Source: Zonotrichia leucophrys gambelii
Taxonomy: Eukaryota > Chordata > Aves > Passeriformes > Passerellidae
Assembly: GCF_028769735.1 (NCBI RefSeq)
Contig: NC_088172.1
Coordinates: 90,432,951-90,496,950, forward strand
Length of the DNA stretch: 64,000 nucleotides
Reading direction: 5' to 3'
Both the position numbers and the translations under genes were made by a program. This document shows positions 38,510 through 51,098 of the stretch, piece by piece (the first letter of the stretch is position 1; each line of letters opens with the position of its first letter). The notes below the pieces were generated by a model. It had not been told where the DNA came from, searched no databases, and was given only the letters and a program-made list of their open reading frames with translations.

Positions 38510-39849
38510 CATTAATCTGGGTCAGTCTTAATTTTAAGATTTCTACATTTAAGTTTGTTTTTTTTTCTTGCAGGGATGGGAAATTTTCCTCTGTATCTGA
38601 ATATCCTCCAAGTTGCGCAAAGCCATCTCATTTTTCCACAGCACAAAGAAGGAGCAAAAGACTGAGGGAGGAGGGAAGAACATCTAGTTCCAAGAAAAGA
38701 GCAATGATATCTTTATTTAGGCGAGTTATCCCCTGGAGTTTGGCCAGCTCCCTGAAGCATTAACCTGAACGAAGGTGACTGACAGCACTGGCCTGACAGT
38801 CAACAGATACTCAGCTTCTAAATCTCTGCCAAAACTCGGCAGTCGGGCAGCTAGGAGCAATACTGGACTGATTGCAGGAAAGCCACTGACTTCTGAATTC
38901 CCATTTCCTACTCTTCTTTCCCTTTTTCTTGGAAGTTTTCTACCCCCAAACCTGCTTAATGATTATGAAAGAGGACAGGAACACAACCCAAGATAATTTT
39001 GCTTTGGTATGCACCTGCTCATTCACTCCAACCCCACCCAACAACTGCAGTGTTTTAGATGTTTTTCAGCTTTGTTTTAGCTTCAGGTGTATGCACAACA
39101 CTCCCTGTGCCTTGCACAGGTCACCGGAGGATGAGAGAATGTCACAGAACAAGTTTGACGTTTTCTTAACCCGCAGAAAGGCCTTACTAAGCGCACTCTT
39201 TCACACCCACATATGTCTGAGATAGCACATACTTCTCCCTGAACAAGTTCCTGTGATTAAAAGTGTGAGGGGAGGGGAGAAAAAAAATTGCTGAGTAGGA
39301 ATTTTCATCTGATCTCTGGAGTTTAAATTATCTGGGCAAAGTGAGAGTGGGGAAATAGGAGAGCAGCAAAGAGGAGGGGTCCAAGAATGTCAGAAGCAGC
39401 CCTGATATCCCAGTCACACTGGCTGCAGCTCCAGCTTCCCACGATGGCACTTCTCTAACAGCACAGCTGGCCTTCGTGTCCCAAGCCGGGATCCGGAGCG
39501 ATAACCACGGCAGGAGCCACACAGGGGGCTGTGGTGACAAGTGTGAGATACATCACAAAGGTGGCAGCAATGTGGCACTTCTTGACGTGACACCTAATGG
39601 GTCAAGCCTGATGCAAGACCAATTCCTATCCATTTGGCCACATCTCCCTAGTTTTGGTGTGAAATCATCATTTTCCAGTTAAGTCACACCAGTGTTCCAG
39701 CTCCGTCTTCCAGCAGAGCGAAGAAAGGTTTAATTTGGAAACAAAACAGTTAAAGGCCTAAGTGATGACGCTTGTTATGTATAAGAGAACAACTTGGAAA
39801 TTTAAAAACAGCCTTGTAATTAGGGATTTGAGTGAGATATCACAAAGTT

Positions 39850-39945
39850 CAGGCTTAAACCCATGCTCTGCCTCAGTTTTTCTGTATTGTTTTTGGACAG
39901 TCTCTTAGCTCTGTGTGATTCAGTTCCCCATCTGTACAGTAAATG
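39850..39945 (+). repeat. Ancient MIR/CORE-SINE-like fragment
   Basis: The plus strand reads, in order, GGCTTAAACCCATGCTCTGCC, TTTTGGACAGTCTCTTAGCT, CTGTGTGATTCAGTTCCCCA and TCTGTACAGTAAATG. The sense MIR core has the same order: GGTTCGAATCC.GGCTCTGCC, TTGGGCAAGTTACTTAACCT, CTGTGCCTCAGTTTCC, CATCTGTAAAATGG. The match covers both the tRNA-B-box side and the core, making it one of the two best ancient SINE calls here. The element is heavily diverged. Confidence 0.6.
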
Positions 39946-41519
39946 TTTTTTTCCCTTTTTTGTATCTTGAATTACATGCATTTAACTGTACTGAAATCCA
40001 GATTTCATCTGGGACTTTGAAGAATTGAATAAAGGAAATTACTATGATTATTTAGACACAGAGGTGCACGCACATATAATGAACCATTCAAATGACTGCT
40101 CCAAACTCACTCACTATTCCAAAATGCAGAAAATGGTCTCCTCTTCCTAAATGCCGTCCCAAGCAGTAAACTGCCTGTCCACACTGAAGGCATAACAGCC
40201 AAGAAAATGCTTGAGTATGTAAAGAAAACAGTATTTCCAAAGATGATAAAAATTTGGGAAATTTACAAGTTTTCAAATGTTTTAATTGGATAAATTAAGG
40301 ACTATAATTTGGCATTTGCCATATAACTGTGACCTCTCTCCCAGCTTTCTCTTTCAAAACACTGCAATGCATTTTCCAGATGTGTGCTGATGGAAAGGAT
40401 TTCTATCTTCTGTGGTACCTCACATCACAGGGGAAAAAGCTGACTGGGGGGATCCTCCATCCTACCTGCCCACCCTTCCCTTGTAGCTTTAGGCAAACAG
40501 CTGTAGAAGGGATGTGATAAGAGAACAAGAAGGTTGGCATATAGCTCTAGATGTACTTACTACAGAAAAAATACATGTCCATATGATTTATTTTCTATAT
40601 TTGAAAGCAAAAATATTGCCAAATTCCAGTCCAGGATCCTCTTTGAAACATTATATTGTGATTGGGAATAAAGCTTCATAGAAAACAGCCATGCATTAGA
40701 AAAGCAGGTATCCCTGGGTACACAACTGAGCTGCTCCCAGAAGGTCCTGATCCTGTCCTAGCTACTCACAGAGAGTCTAGAAATAATTAAACTAATTACC
40801 TGCAAATATTAAAATAGTAGTATACTTTTCCATTTGAGTAACTGCTGCTCCTGGATGCTACTCCAAGCACTGCACTGATTGCTCTCAAGTCCCCAGAACA
40901 AAAAAGGCCCTAAGAAGTCCTCAGTCATCCCACAGGACAGGGTGACTACATTAATTATTTCACTGCTGATAAACTCATTTCTCAACTGTTTCTACTGACC
41001 ACCAATAACAGACACTACATGGCCCCAGGCAATCTGCCCTAACCCAAGGCTGCCATTATTTCTGGGGAAACTTTCTGAACATCTAATCTGAAGCTCTCCT
41101 GCTGTGATTTTGGCCCAAACACACTTGTAAAAGTGGTAACGCCCTAAATTTTTTAAAAGGTCTTTAATGTACTTAAAGATCATTTATGCCTAACTTCAGT
41201 GTCTTTTAGAAGACAGGAAAACTGTAGTTTTTCCCATTTTTCCTCCTAAGCCATTTTTCCCAGACCTATAAATATCTTCAGTGTTTATTCAAAATCTTTC
41301 CAACTTTGAAGAATAGTAGCAAACCTAGTCCATACCTTAACCAGTGCCAAGTGACATAACAGTATCTTGAGAGGTAAATGCCTGCTAAGTTCCAATTACA
41401 AGGCCTGCCTTTCTTTGCAATACCATGATGTGACTGGTTTTAAATTTGCATTCAAGTTGTGATCTAACTATAATTCACAAAAACTTCTAAAGTGTTGTCA
41501 CCTGCACATTATGCATCCC

Positions 41520-41830
41520 ATGCTCATGCAGTCAATGACTTGTGAGCTTAGTCCTCAGCTGAATTTTATCTCTTCTTTTATGTTGGTTTTTTTCACCAGT
41601 TTCTCAATTTCTATATGCCTTTCTAAATTCCTAATCCCGTCTCCAAGTATATTTGCAGGCCTTTATAACTTCATGTTGTCTGCAAATTTAATAAGCATAT
41701 TCTGTACTGCTCTGTGCAAGTCATTTATGAGAACACTGAACAGAGCTGGAAGCAGTACAGATAGCTGTGGAATATTATGCATCACATTCTTTCAACTGGA
41801 TAGGGGAATGCTGATAACAATACTTGGGAT
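41520..41830 (-). mobile_element. Ancient CR1/L3-type LINE, reverse transcriptase fragment
   Basis: On the minus strand the sequence still translates through a recognisable piece of the LINE reverse transcriptase: a PQ.SVL.P.LF stretch, then LINDL, then LIKFADN, which corresponds to the FADD catalytic block of CR1/L3 elements with the second aspartate changed to asparagine. Beyond it the nucleotide sequence follows the L3-like order (AAGTTATAAAGGCCTGCAAA, CTTGGAGACGGGATTAGGAA, TGAAAAAAACCAAC) with stops and small indels. The copy is dead and much older than the avian CR1 3' ends elsewhere in the window. Ends are approximate. Confidence 0.75.
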
Positions 41831-44800
41831 ACAATTAACTAACTCAGAGAAGTCTCATCTGGCTTAATTTATCTTCTTTTCTCCATTCAAATACATGTAT
41901 TCAATTCACCCTTTTCAAGTCCATTTTCAGTGAAATCTCTGAAAAAACCCAAGCAAAAACAACAAACCAAATCCCAAAAAACTAATGGTTCGGGAAAATA
42001 TCAAAAGGTACAATTCATCAGACCCTACACAAGCAGGCAAGGTCCCTTCTGTCTAGATACTTCTTACTCCTCTGGTGTAGGTTTAGATCTAACATCCTCA
42101 CTGATGCTATATCAAATTTATTTATTAATTAAAATATCCTGATTTGGACTGCATGTTAATTATCAAAGATGTCAGAGAATCTAGTTGTGCACCCAGCACT
42201 TAAGCCTGGCAATTTAGGAACTCAAATACCTTACCTACACCTCATAGCTTCTCTTGAAATTAGAGCCTTGATTGCTCGAGAAAAAGGTCAGATTTTGTAC
42301 CCAAAATAAAAGTCACAGCTCCAGTACTATCTTTGATAGTGAACTGCATGGAGTGAATGGGTGGCAAGTTTAGATGAGATAATACAAGTTCTTTACTCCT
42401 TATCCCAATGGGCTCAAAACATGGGATGCTGCAGAAGTACTGTGTTCATCCCATAATGTGATGGCATTAGTTACTAGGAGAGCTAAGCATTTCTGCCTCC
42501 CTGGGGACAGCCAAAGAAAGTAATCCAAATTAATTTTAAAGAATGATTAGTCAAATCAGCTAATTAGCTAATTATATCTCCGTAAGAAAATTCTTACTGA
42601 GACCTAGGGTGGACTAAATCCATTTTCAATGCCAAGCCAACTTCAGGCAGCTTTCATTTTGCACAAGGGTGTCTACACAGCTCATACACTGTGAATTCAC
42701 ACCTAATCTGAATGAATTTCCTGAGTGTCCCTCTGGGGGAAAACTAACAGGGAAAGGAGAAAGCATGGATTTTGAGGGAAAAAAAAACCAAACCAAAAAC
42801 CACTTTTTAAAAAATTAATAGCTCGATGATTCAGACTTGGACTGAAATCTATTTCCTATGTGTTACCTAATCAGACAGTTTCATTTGAGCAAGCAAAGAG
42901 CCAAAAATAGAGTAGTGTAAAAGCGCTCTGAGCAGAATGGAGCTCCATCCCTGTTCCCAGGCTGCTCCTGCATCCCATGCCTTTGGGTGGCTGGGGATTG
43001 CTGATGAGGTCTACAGTGTTTCAGCAGGATGTGGTGCTAGTAGTAAAGTTTGCCTAAGATATGGGTTTGCATCAAAATCACGTGCCAAAAAAGGAGCAAA
43101 AGGATGTAAACAAACTAGTTTAATGGCATTTTCTTAGCAGAGCAGAGAGACAGTGGTTTGTCTTGAATATGTTTGCCATGAGAAAGGCAGAGGACAGCTC
43201 ATTTCTGATTCTTCCCTACCCCCAAAGTGTTTTGTGCAATTGGTAAAGCAGCACTTTCCACTGACCTTTTGGAAGTAGTTAAGAGGAAGATATTTTTGAA
43301 TTTCTACCTAAAAAGAGACTCATAAAACCAGGCAAAGATGAGCAGCCTTACCCACCAAGTTAGACAGCTGCTCTCTTGCAACAAAAAAGGAGATTTTGAT
43401 GGTTTTATGGCCTTCAGCACAATGCAAAAACTTATACCAAATTCTCTGGCATCTAGTTGCACATCAAGGAAGAGATCATTTACAAGTGACACTGGAAAAT
43501 TGCCTTTTTATATAGGACACGTAGAGAGTGGAAACTGCATTTCCCTCCAGATTGTTCACACCATTTTCTCAGACAAAACCCAGTTTTACAGGAGAGCACA
43601 TAAGCAACCTCTGAACAGAACCAAAAAACTTTCTGCCATTCTTTCTGGATGATCACAGGTTCTAGCACCTTCTCTGGCCACAAGACCAGCCTTATGGCAC
43701 AAGTTTTCCTATCAGCCTGGGGGTGTGGCCTGGCCTCATGGCACAAAACTCGTGATTGTTCTCAGAATCAGGCTGCATCACCAGAGCGCAGCTCATTCTT
43801 AGGGAAAGCAATAAAATGTGCTCTGGAGAAACTGCAAGGGCTTGAGATCTCTTTGGCCCTTCTGTACCTGCACAAGGACCATAGCTCCAATGCAAGATGA
43901 TGCAAGGCTCAGTGACACACTCCTTTAGTGTCTCCTCAATCTTACACTGCTAAACCAGATCGACACTTGCTCTGGGGTTAGGGCTCCACTCAGTGAGTTT
44001 CAGGAGAAGCAGACAGCTCTGGACACCTGGTTTGAACACATTGTGACTTCAGGCACATCTGAAGGGGCCCCAACTCGGACTGAGCTGAACCTGCTGCTTA
44101 AACAGCCAGTAACACATCAGCAGCTCCAAAGGCACTCATTAGCTCTATCACTAGATGTTATCAGAACAGAAACTGCAGTAATTGACTTTCAAAATAGCTA
44201 AAAATCAGTGGGCCAAATAGAGAATAAAGAGAGGCTTTGTCAACTAATCATCCCATCCTAACCAAAGAGGTCTTTCCTGCAAGGCTGCTCTAAGCCTTCC
44301 TGGTTCCTCAGCTGCAGCAGACTCTCAGGCCTAGAAATCACTTCCTGATCTTGCTAAGATTAAAGTCCATCTCAATGTCCATAAAAATAGGTTGCAAGGT
44401 CTAGAGTACTTCTTGTGCTGTTTGCAAACCTTATTGGAGTTTGAGGACTTACAGGCCATTTTTGGCATTTCGCAGAATCAAATATTGCTTGAAAATTAAA
44501 AGAGCATCTCAGCCAGATAGGAAAGCTGTTGAGTAGACAGGAATTGGTAAAACTGACTTCAATAAAGAAATCACTTCAGTGCCTTGAAACGCCTGAACTT
44601 GTAGAATTAGTAGTTTGGGGATCTGACTTCATTGCTATGTATTAGCCCCCAAAGAGAAAACAGCCTGTCAAACCAAGAAAATATCATCTTTTATTTCACT
44701 AATTCCTTAGATGAATGCAGGTCTTCTGTCAGGGTTATTCTTTTCTCAGGCACTTAGGAATACTTTTTTTGTTTTCTTATTGGAAAGACAGTGGAGAAAA

Positions 44801-47800
44801 ATGGGAAGGATTACATGCACATACATAAGGAGATAGTTAAGGAGAGGATGGAACTATTGGCTCTTTGCTCCATCATCTGGGTATTTACCTTTTGTTCAAA
44901 ATACTGAGACATTGGTAATTGCATCTTTATGACAAGGATAGGTTTCTGCTGCAGCATTTGTACATCAGCAAGGAGTGATTATCTCGTGGCACAGTTTTAT
45001 TACACAGTCCTCCCACTGACTCATTTTTCTTGGTGCTACTGAAGCACTTGAGTGGGTTTTTTTTTCCTTTTTTTCCTTGTGCCTAAGAACAGCAGAATGA
45101 TTGTGTATGAAAGAAGAGTCCTATTTATCCAAATGAGTCCTCTGGTGCCTTCTTGCACCTAGGCTGTGTTATTCTATTTTGCTTGATTAATAAAAAAACA
45201 AATAAGGGAGAATTTTTTCCTTTGCCAGCAATTAAAGGATGCAGTTGCAAAATAAAACACACCTTCATGTGGAGACTCTTTCAGGCAAAATCTCCTCAGA
45301 AGCAAACGTATTTCTAGAGCTCATGGGTAAATTCCTTCACACTGAGGAGTTTCCCATAACCTATCACCTTAGCAATCAGCCAAAATGATGATGCATGGAC
45401 ACAGGCAAAGTTCTTGCTTTGCCTGAGGGTAAGTCCTAGACCACTGTCTATGTGAAGCTGAAGGAAACACATGGTTGTGCTTTCTTAGGATATGAGAAGA
45501 TATCTGATATCTGCCACAAAGAAGATGGTGCAATTCCCACCTGCTATAGCAAGCAGCTTGGCAGTGAGCCCCTGGTGATGGATATCAGACAAAAAAGTTA
45601 TATTCACTATCAGCATCAATGGTCGGTCTGACTAAAGTCTGACATTGCCATCACCTAATTTGAGGTGTCAGAGACAGAAATGGGACAAAAGGAAGTCCCA
45701 CAACAAATGTTTCCCGAAGGTCAGTCTGTCAGAAACCAGGAAAAAGCCACCTGGAAGGGTGATGGTACTCAGATAGGGATCCACCAACCCAAATAACAGG
45801 ATATGGCCATAAAGCAAACCACCACAGTCCTTGTCATCTGTCCTCACCACAATCCTGAGCTCATCTAAAGGTTCTTTTGACAAGGATGTTTAAGTCACTG
45901 AGCACTATCAGGTGTGGAGCCCTTGGTGACGAAACTCAGCGGCTCTCGGAGGAACGCTGCGGAGCTGAAGGGCACCCTGAGCAGCACCACACTGCTCCTG
46001 CCTTGGGTCTCCTCAGCACACCAACAACACTGCCCAGCTTTCAACCAGGCCTTCACTTCTGGGTGGGAGGGAAACCCTAGAAACAAACAAAAAAAAACCC
46101 TACAAAAACAATGGCAACAATGGCACTCACAGGCACGCACAAGTGCGGGAGAATCCTCCAGGCAGGTTCCGGGAATGGAGGTAAAGCCCTTCCTCCAACC
46201 AAGGCACAGGAAGGTGCTCTATTCATCAGTGACACTGACGGCTGTTAAAAGCATTAGAGATTTTTCCCAGCTGTCACCACCCCTGCTCCAGCGTTAAGCG
46301 TAGGTAGAAGCTCTAGTTCTGGAATTAAATGCAGCTGCTCAGTGTGATTCAGATCACCAACATGGGCTTCAGGTCCTTCCCAGGCTAACTCTGCTCTCCT
46401 CGCAGCCCTTGGAGGCATTAAGCTCTAAGAATGAAAAAGTTGGTGGCTCTGAAGGTGCTAATACATTTCCAAGAAAACAGGAGAGACCCAAATTCCTTTT
46501 ACAGCAGAAGCCCAACAACTTTACAAATTGAAGGGAAAGAAAAACCAAATAAAACCAAAAAGACCTAACAAATTTAAAGAACTAAACAAATAAAAACCCC
46601 CAAAACATATAGTTTTGACATCCATCCAGCCGTACAGATACAACATGAAACAGCAGCGCATGTGAACGTGACAAAACCCACCTGAAAATAGAGAAGGCTA
46701 AGGGAGGAATTGGTGACTGCACAAAGACACCACAGGCACAGCCTATCACTGCCCCCTGAACCTGTCAGTTTTTCTTTCCTCAACAATGTTCATTTATCCA
46801 GGACTAAATATGAGATTTCTAAGCTGGATTTGTGAATTCCTGCAGAGGCTTTGATTTAGCTCCTGACAAGCTGCAGGGGAGGCATAACTGGAGTCAAGAG
46901 TTACACGCCATGCTTGCTTAATCTCCTCTGCAAAACGCTACAAATAGGAGATCCCCTTGAAAACACAAAGAAAAGAAAAACACATGAAAAAAGCAAAGAG
47001 CAACAGCAAAAGCACCTTCTTCTGCCAGGGGGAGACTTGCCTCTGTAAGAAGCAGGGCTGGTGGGAGATACTTTCTGCCACACAGCTAATTACCTTGGGT
47101 CCTCTTATCAAACAAATGGACTGGGATGATATGCCAATAACAGGAGGAAGGACCTAATTGGGGGATACCAGGGGGTAACACAGATCATCTTGTTAAAGTA
47201 AATTTGTTAATCTAGTGTATATGAGAAAAGGGCAAATGGGAGGGAGAATTCATCCTTGTTAAACATTTACCAAATGTTGGGTTATTTGAGCCCTGGGGAG
47301 AAGTAAATGTATTCACTACTTAAAGGCTGCAGCATTTGGTCTTCTCAGTTGGAATTTATCCCTGATCTGAAAGGAACATTTTTTCCCACTTGGAAAGGTT
47401 AGCAGTCTTTGTCTGTGCGAGTGATTTAATATAATGGACCATGATTATTGTTGGATTATTATAATGGCAGATTGGCACAGTTATAGTTAAAGTTTTGGCA
47501 GAGTTTGTCTCATAAACTGCTATTTTACAACTCGGCTGTAAAAGTTTACTTCGGTCTGAAACTTGAGATACAAGATCTCAGTCCAGGAGGAGTCTTTTTT
47601 ACTTTTTTTAAAGTCAAATTAAAGGGAAAAAAATGCTTAAAATTCTCTTGGCTAATGTTTAAGTTATGCAAGTATTAAATACAAATTGAAATCTACTGGC
47701 TGAAGACACTTGACAGCATTTGCTGCTCCTGAATGCCTTTGAGTCAAAGCAAAAATAGTTTCAAGCACTTTTATGTAGAAACATGGTTTTCCCACTTTCA

Positions 47801-48175
47801 GTATTTTGAAGAAAAATGTGGACTAGTAAAACAGCTGGGATGTTAAATAGAAAAGTAGAGTGTGCCACAAGCACTTTTTTCAGCAGTGCTTGAATTACAG
47901 GTATATATTTGTTATTAAGAATACAATTGATTTTTATTTTGCATATGTAAATATACAATCATTAGTTTTAAACCCAACATTTGCAAAAGTTTTCAGAATG
48001 CATACTGAGGGGAAATTCAGCTTGTTTTAAGAGCCTGTGCGGTGTTTGTAGAGTAAGACTACAGGGCAAGCTAAGTCCAGCACTGTGCCATCTGCACAAA
48101 GCCTCCAAATTTCTCAGTTCTTAAAGGCACAGAAGCCAAGTGACCACATCAGTGCTCATATCTGCTTCCCCACAG
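41831..48175. other. Non-coding sequence, no gene seen
   Basis: The block has AT-rich unique sequence, a GC- and CpG-richer patch at 45.92-45.98 kb, and a possible conserved block at 47.2-47.58 kb. A 104-codon plus-strand ORF with a plausible ATG (43338-43652) and a 127-codon ORF (45914-46297) have no domain I recognise. Confidence 0.5.
47200..47580. promoter_or_regulatory. Candidate conserved non-coding block
   Basis: Non-repetitive AT-rich sequence with words such as GGACCATGATTATTGTTGG, GGATTATTATAATGG and GTTATAGTTAAAG, and low-complexity runs largely absent. It has the texture of a vertebrate conserved element; unproven. Confidence 0.18.
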
Positions 48176-48325
48176 AACTCTAAAGGAATTCAAATACCAG
48201 ACTATGAAAGCACTGCTTACTGGTACTGTAACTCTACCATTTATATCCACCTGGTGCCTGAGACATTGCAGTTGGCAAACATACAATCAACCCCAGAAAA
48301 AAAAGTTTGCAGGAAATACGGGGCA
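48176..48325 (+). other. Exon-like 150-bp block, phase 0
   Basis: A polypyrimidine-rich acceptor (TCATATCTGCTTCCCCACAG) ends at 48175 and a perfect GTAAGT donor starts at 48326. The 150 bp between are exactly 50 open codons in one frame, starting NSKGIQIPDYESTAYWYC and ending CRKYGA, with an NST glycosylation-type sequon and a varied composition. The open frame extends beyond both splice-like sites (48140-48448), so openness alone does not prove splicing. I recognise no family. It may be an exon of an unknown gene or lncRNA, or a chance pairing of good splice signals. Confidence 0.25.
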
Positions 48326-49138
48326 GTAAGTAATTTCTGGACTGAAGCTGCAGAAACTGTAAAGAATAGAATCATTCAAGATAAAGCTAAACACAATAAG
48401 CTGAGGGAGAGCCAACATAACTTTTTTAAGGAGAACGTCACGGCTTAGATTTGAGGATGTGAAGAAGGAACAAAGATACAGCCAACACAAGCCCTGGCCA
48501 GCTCCAGGTGCCTTTAGCCAGAAAACTTATGGTCTGAAGCAATGCCACCAGAAAGTTACTGTTTTGGCTTGAATGCAAGTTTCCAAGCTCATAGCATGTA
48601 AGCTATTTCTGCCCAGTATTTTGAGGTTAATCTCTGTGTTTTCTTTGAAGCCTCTCTTTCCCTATTGGGACATTTATATGCAGGGGGTTGATGCAAACAG
48701 CCAGAATCATGAATCTTGGGGCACTTTTGAGGAGATGTGGGAGTATATCACTCCCTGCCATATGGCAGGTCTTGGAAAATGCTGGTGACTCATCAGTGAA
48801 GACTTATCCATCCAGTTTTCTACATAGCAAACAAAAACTGTTTCCCCCAAAAAATTTCCTTACAGAGAAGTTTTATCACCTGATGCCTGTGATTTGTGCT
48901 TTCGCTGTAGAGCACAAAAAAATAACTAGAAGTTATTTTTCCCTGATTGAGTGTGACCCATGGAGACTCTGCTAAGAGATCTCAAGGTCAAAAACCTCAA
49001 AATTAAAGATAATCTCTATCTCCTTAATCAGAGTTAACATTTTTCAGAGGGTGAAAAGCATTAAAGGCAGTCTATAGCTTTCATTATTGAGTCAAATTAA
49101 TTTTTTACTTTTAAATCCCACTTGTAGCACAGTTTGTA

Positions 49139-49196
49139 ACATTCCAAGTCATATTTATCTTTTGCATATTAAAATATGATGCCTTTCTATAAATAG
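49139..49196. promoter_or_regulatory. Candidate muscle-type enhancer motif cluster
   Basis: Within 58 bp lie ACATTCC (TEAD/M-CAT type, 49139-49145), TTATCTTTTGCATATT (GATA- and POU-like) and CTATAAATAG (49187-49196), a perfect match to the MEF2 consensus. The pairing of TEAD and MEF2 sites is typical of muscle enhancers. Motifs this short occur by chance, so this is suggestive only. Confidence 0.22.
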
Positions 49197-50249
49197 CTAC
49201 AGGTTTCTTGGCAGCATTGGTGTGACAGAGGATTAATTAAACTGGAAAGCAGGGAGTGTGGGGACCAGATTTATATAATGAAAACAATATATCTGCTAAC
49301 ACCAGAGAAGTGCTGACACTGTAATAATGCTGATATTAATATTTGGAACAGAACATTGTAGAGCACATTAGTAAGGTGGTTAAATCTGGTGGGCTGAGAA
49401 ATGATCAGAAATTACCAGAAGAAAATAAGGCTGTTACTTTGCTACTAATATTACAAGTCTCACTCCCATTCAGAAAGATTCACTGATATCTTGTATTTTA
49501 ATACCTAGAGCCTGCAAAGTCCACTGACCTCCCATGCAAGCTCCACAGCAGCTGTGAGAATATTTGGAAGTTTGATGGATTTTGTCCCTAGATAATACCA
49601 CAGCAATCTGCAGTCAAATGGGGACACCAATAAGAAAAAAAGAATTAGAATCTATCCCCTCCTCCAGTCTACAAGTTAGTTAATACAATCAACTTGTTAC
49701 ATGGTTTTATGTTAACATAGCCTTATTTATTTCAAAAACAATGAGTGAATGAACATCCAAATGCCACATCAAAACAACCCATTTGACCTTATGAGCATTT
49801 TTCCAGGATTTCATAGAAAGTCACAAACAAATAATTACCTTTGAAGTTTATACAAAACAGAGAAGAAAAAAACAGAAAATACACAAAGAAACTATTAAAA
49901 AAATTCCTTCTAAATACAAGATGCCCCAGGGCATTTAAATATTCAAGAATATTAAAACACATTCAAACTTTACTTCACTGCTCTTGGAAAACAAAAGGCA
50001 CCACCTAGTAATTTCCACTTGATTCCTTCTGCATTCCAGCTTCCACCTCATCCCAAGACATTACACATGATGAAAACAAGTATTAAAACTAAGTTATTTA
50101 TTTAAACTATAGAAAAAAATGTCAGAGTAAAGATATATATATGCATGTTGGCGCTCCAAATAAATTAGGATAATTTTCATCAGTAGATGACAATTTTTAC
50201 ATTTATTACAATATTTTCCCCATAACTATTTTGTCTGGTGACATTTTTG

Positions 50250-50270
50250 CACATATATTAAATATATGTG
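50250..50270. repeat. Perfect inverted repeat, 10-bp arms
   Basis: CACATATATT and AATATATGTG are exact reverse complements separated by one A. It is AT-rich hairpin-capable sequence with no gene end nearby. Confidence 0.85.
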
Positions 50271-50805
50271 ACAGTATATAATGTATAGCTAGATATTTGA
50301 CCATTGCTAAATGCTGCAGTATTTTGAATACATTTGCAGACTGTCAAATATTTTAGACTTTCAAGTGATGCATTTTAAAGCACAGTAAAATGAAGATAAT
50401 TTACAGAGGAAGAGAAAGATTCTGCTCTTGGCTGCTAATAAGAAAACTCAACCTCCTGACAGGTCTGAGAGTACGAGACCACCTCTTTACTATCTTTAAA
50501 GGCATAAGCTATGTTAGGAAATAAGAGAGGTGGGAATCTGCTTATAGGACAGGGCTGTCTACATAAATCTGTAGGAAGCTATTTAAAAAGTTAAACCAGG
50601 TGTCACCAGCTCAGATCCTGGCCAAATAAGTTAAATTCTAGTTCCTGAAGACAATGTGCTGACACAGGAAAGGGAATGTGATCAAAGGCAGGGAGGTTTC
50701 AATTTGGGGGGCAGACATTCTCCTGGCACTTGTCATTTTTATTCAGCACATTTAGCCTGGAATGAGCACAGATGAAGTTTATAGTGAGAGAACAACAGAA
50801 GCCTC

Positions 50806-51098
50806 ACCTACTTCAGGCCCAGCTCTTGTCTCTGTTCTCCTCCCTGGCCAGCTCTCACCCCTGCAAATCCTAATTCCCAACCCTGCCCCTCCATGCTCCA
50901 GGCTCTTCTCCTGCCTCATCCTTCATCTTTCTGGCCACAGTCCAAGGCCTTGCCCCTTGGCCAGGTCCTCACCAGGGCTCACGGTCTCTTTGCTCCTCCT
51001 CTCCCACCTTCCCAGTCCTTCCCCCTTGTAACCAAACTCCAGCCTTCTGCTCTCAGGTTGCCTTCCCTGCCACTTCTCTCATCTACATTCAGAGCAGA
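50806..51098. repeat. Pyrimidine-biased low-complexity stretch
   Basis: For nearly 300 bp the plus strand is dominated by C and T, with recurring words such as CCTGCC, CTCCTC and CCTTCCC, and locally high GC. No repeat family is recognised. It could be a decayed minisatellite. Open frames across it are a result of the composition. Confidence 0.5.

Larger units (their letters stand above)
33421..41519. other. Non-coding sequence, no gene seen
   Basis: The block contains a 102-codon ATG-initiated minus-strand ORF (33549-33860, no domain recognised), a possible conserved AT-rich block at 34.83-35.24 kb, a polypyrimidine tract at 36.01-36.06 kb, an AT palindrome at 36.89 kb, an AC microsatellite at 38.49 kb and a MIR-like fragment at 39.9 kb. 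No exon or promoter can be supported. Confidence 0.5.

Noticed and set aside
43338..43652. 104-codon plus-strand ORF with a fair start context
   Set aside because: Composition looks protein-like, but no family is recognised and an 88-codon ORF overlaps it on the other strand.
45925..45980. Small CpG-richer patch as a promoter island
   Set aside because: Far too short for a CpG island, with no clear core promoter or exon next to it.
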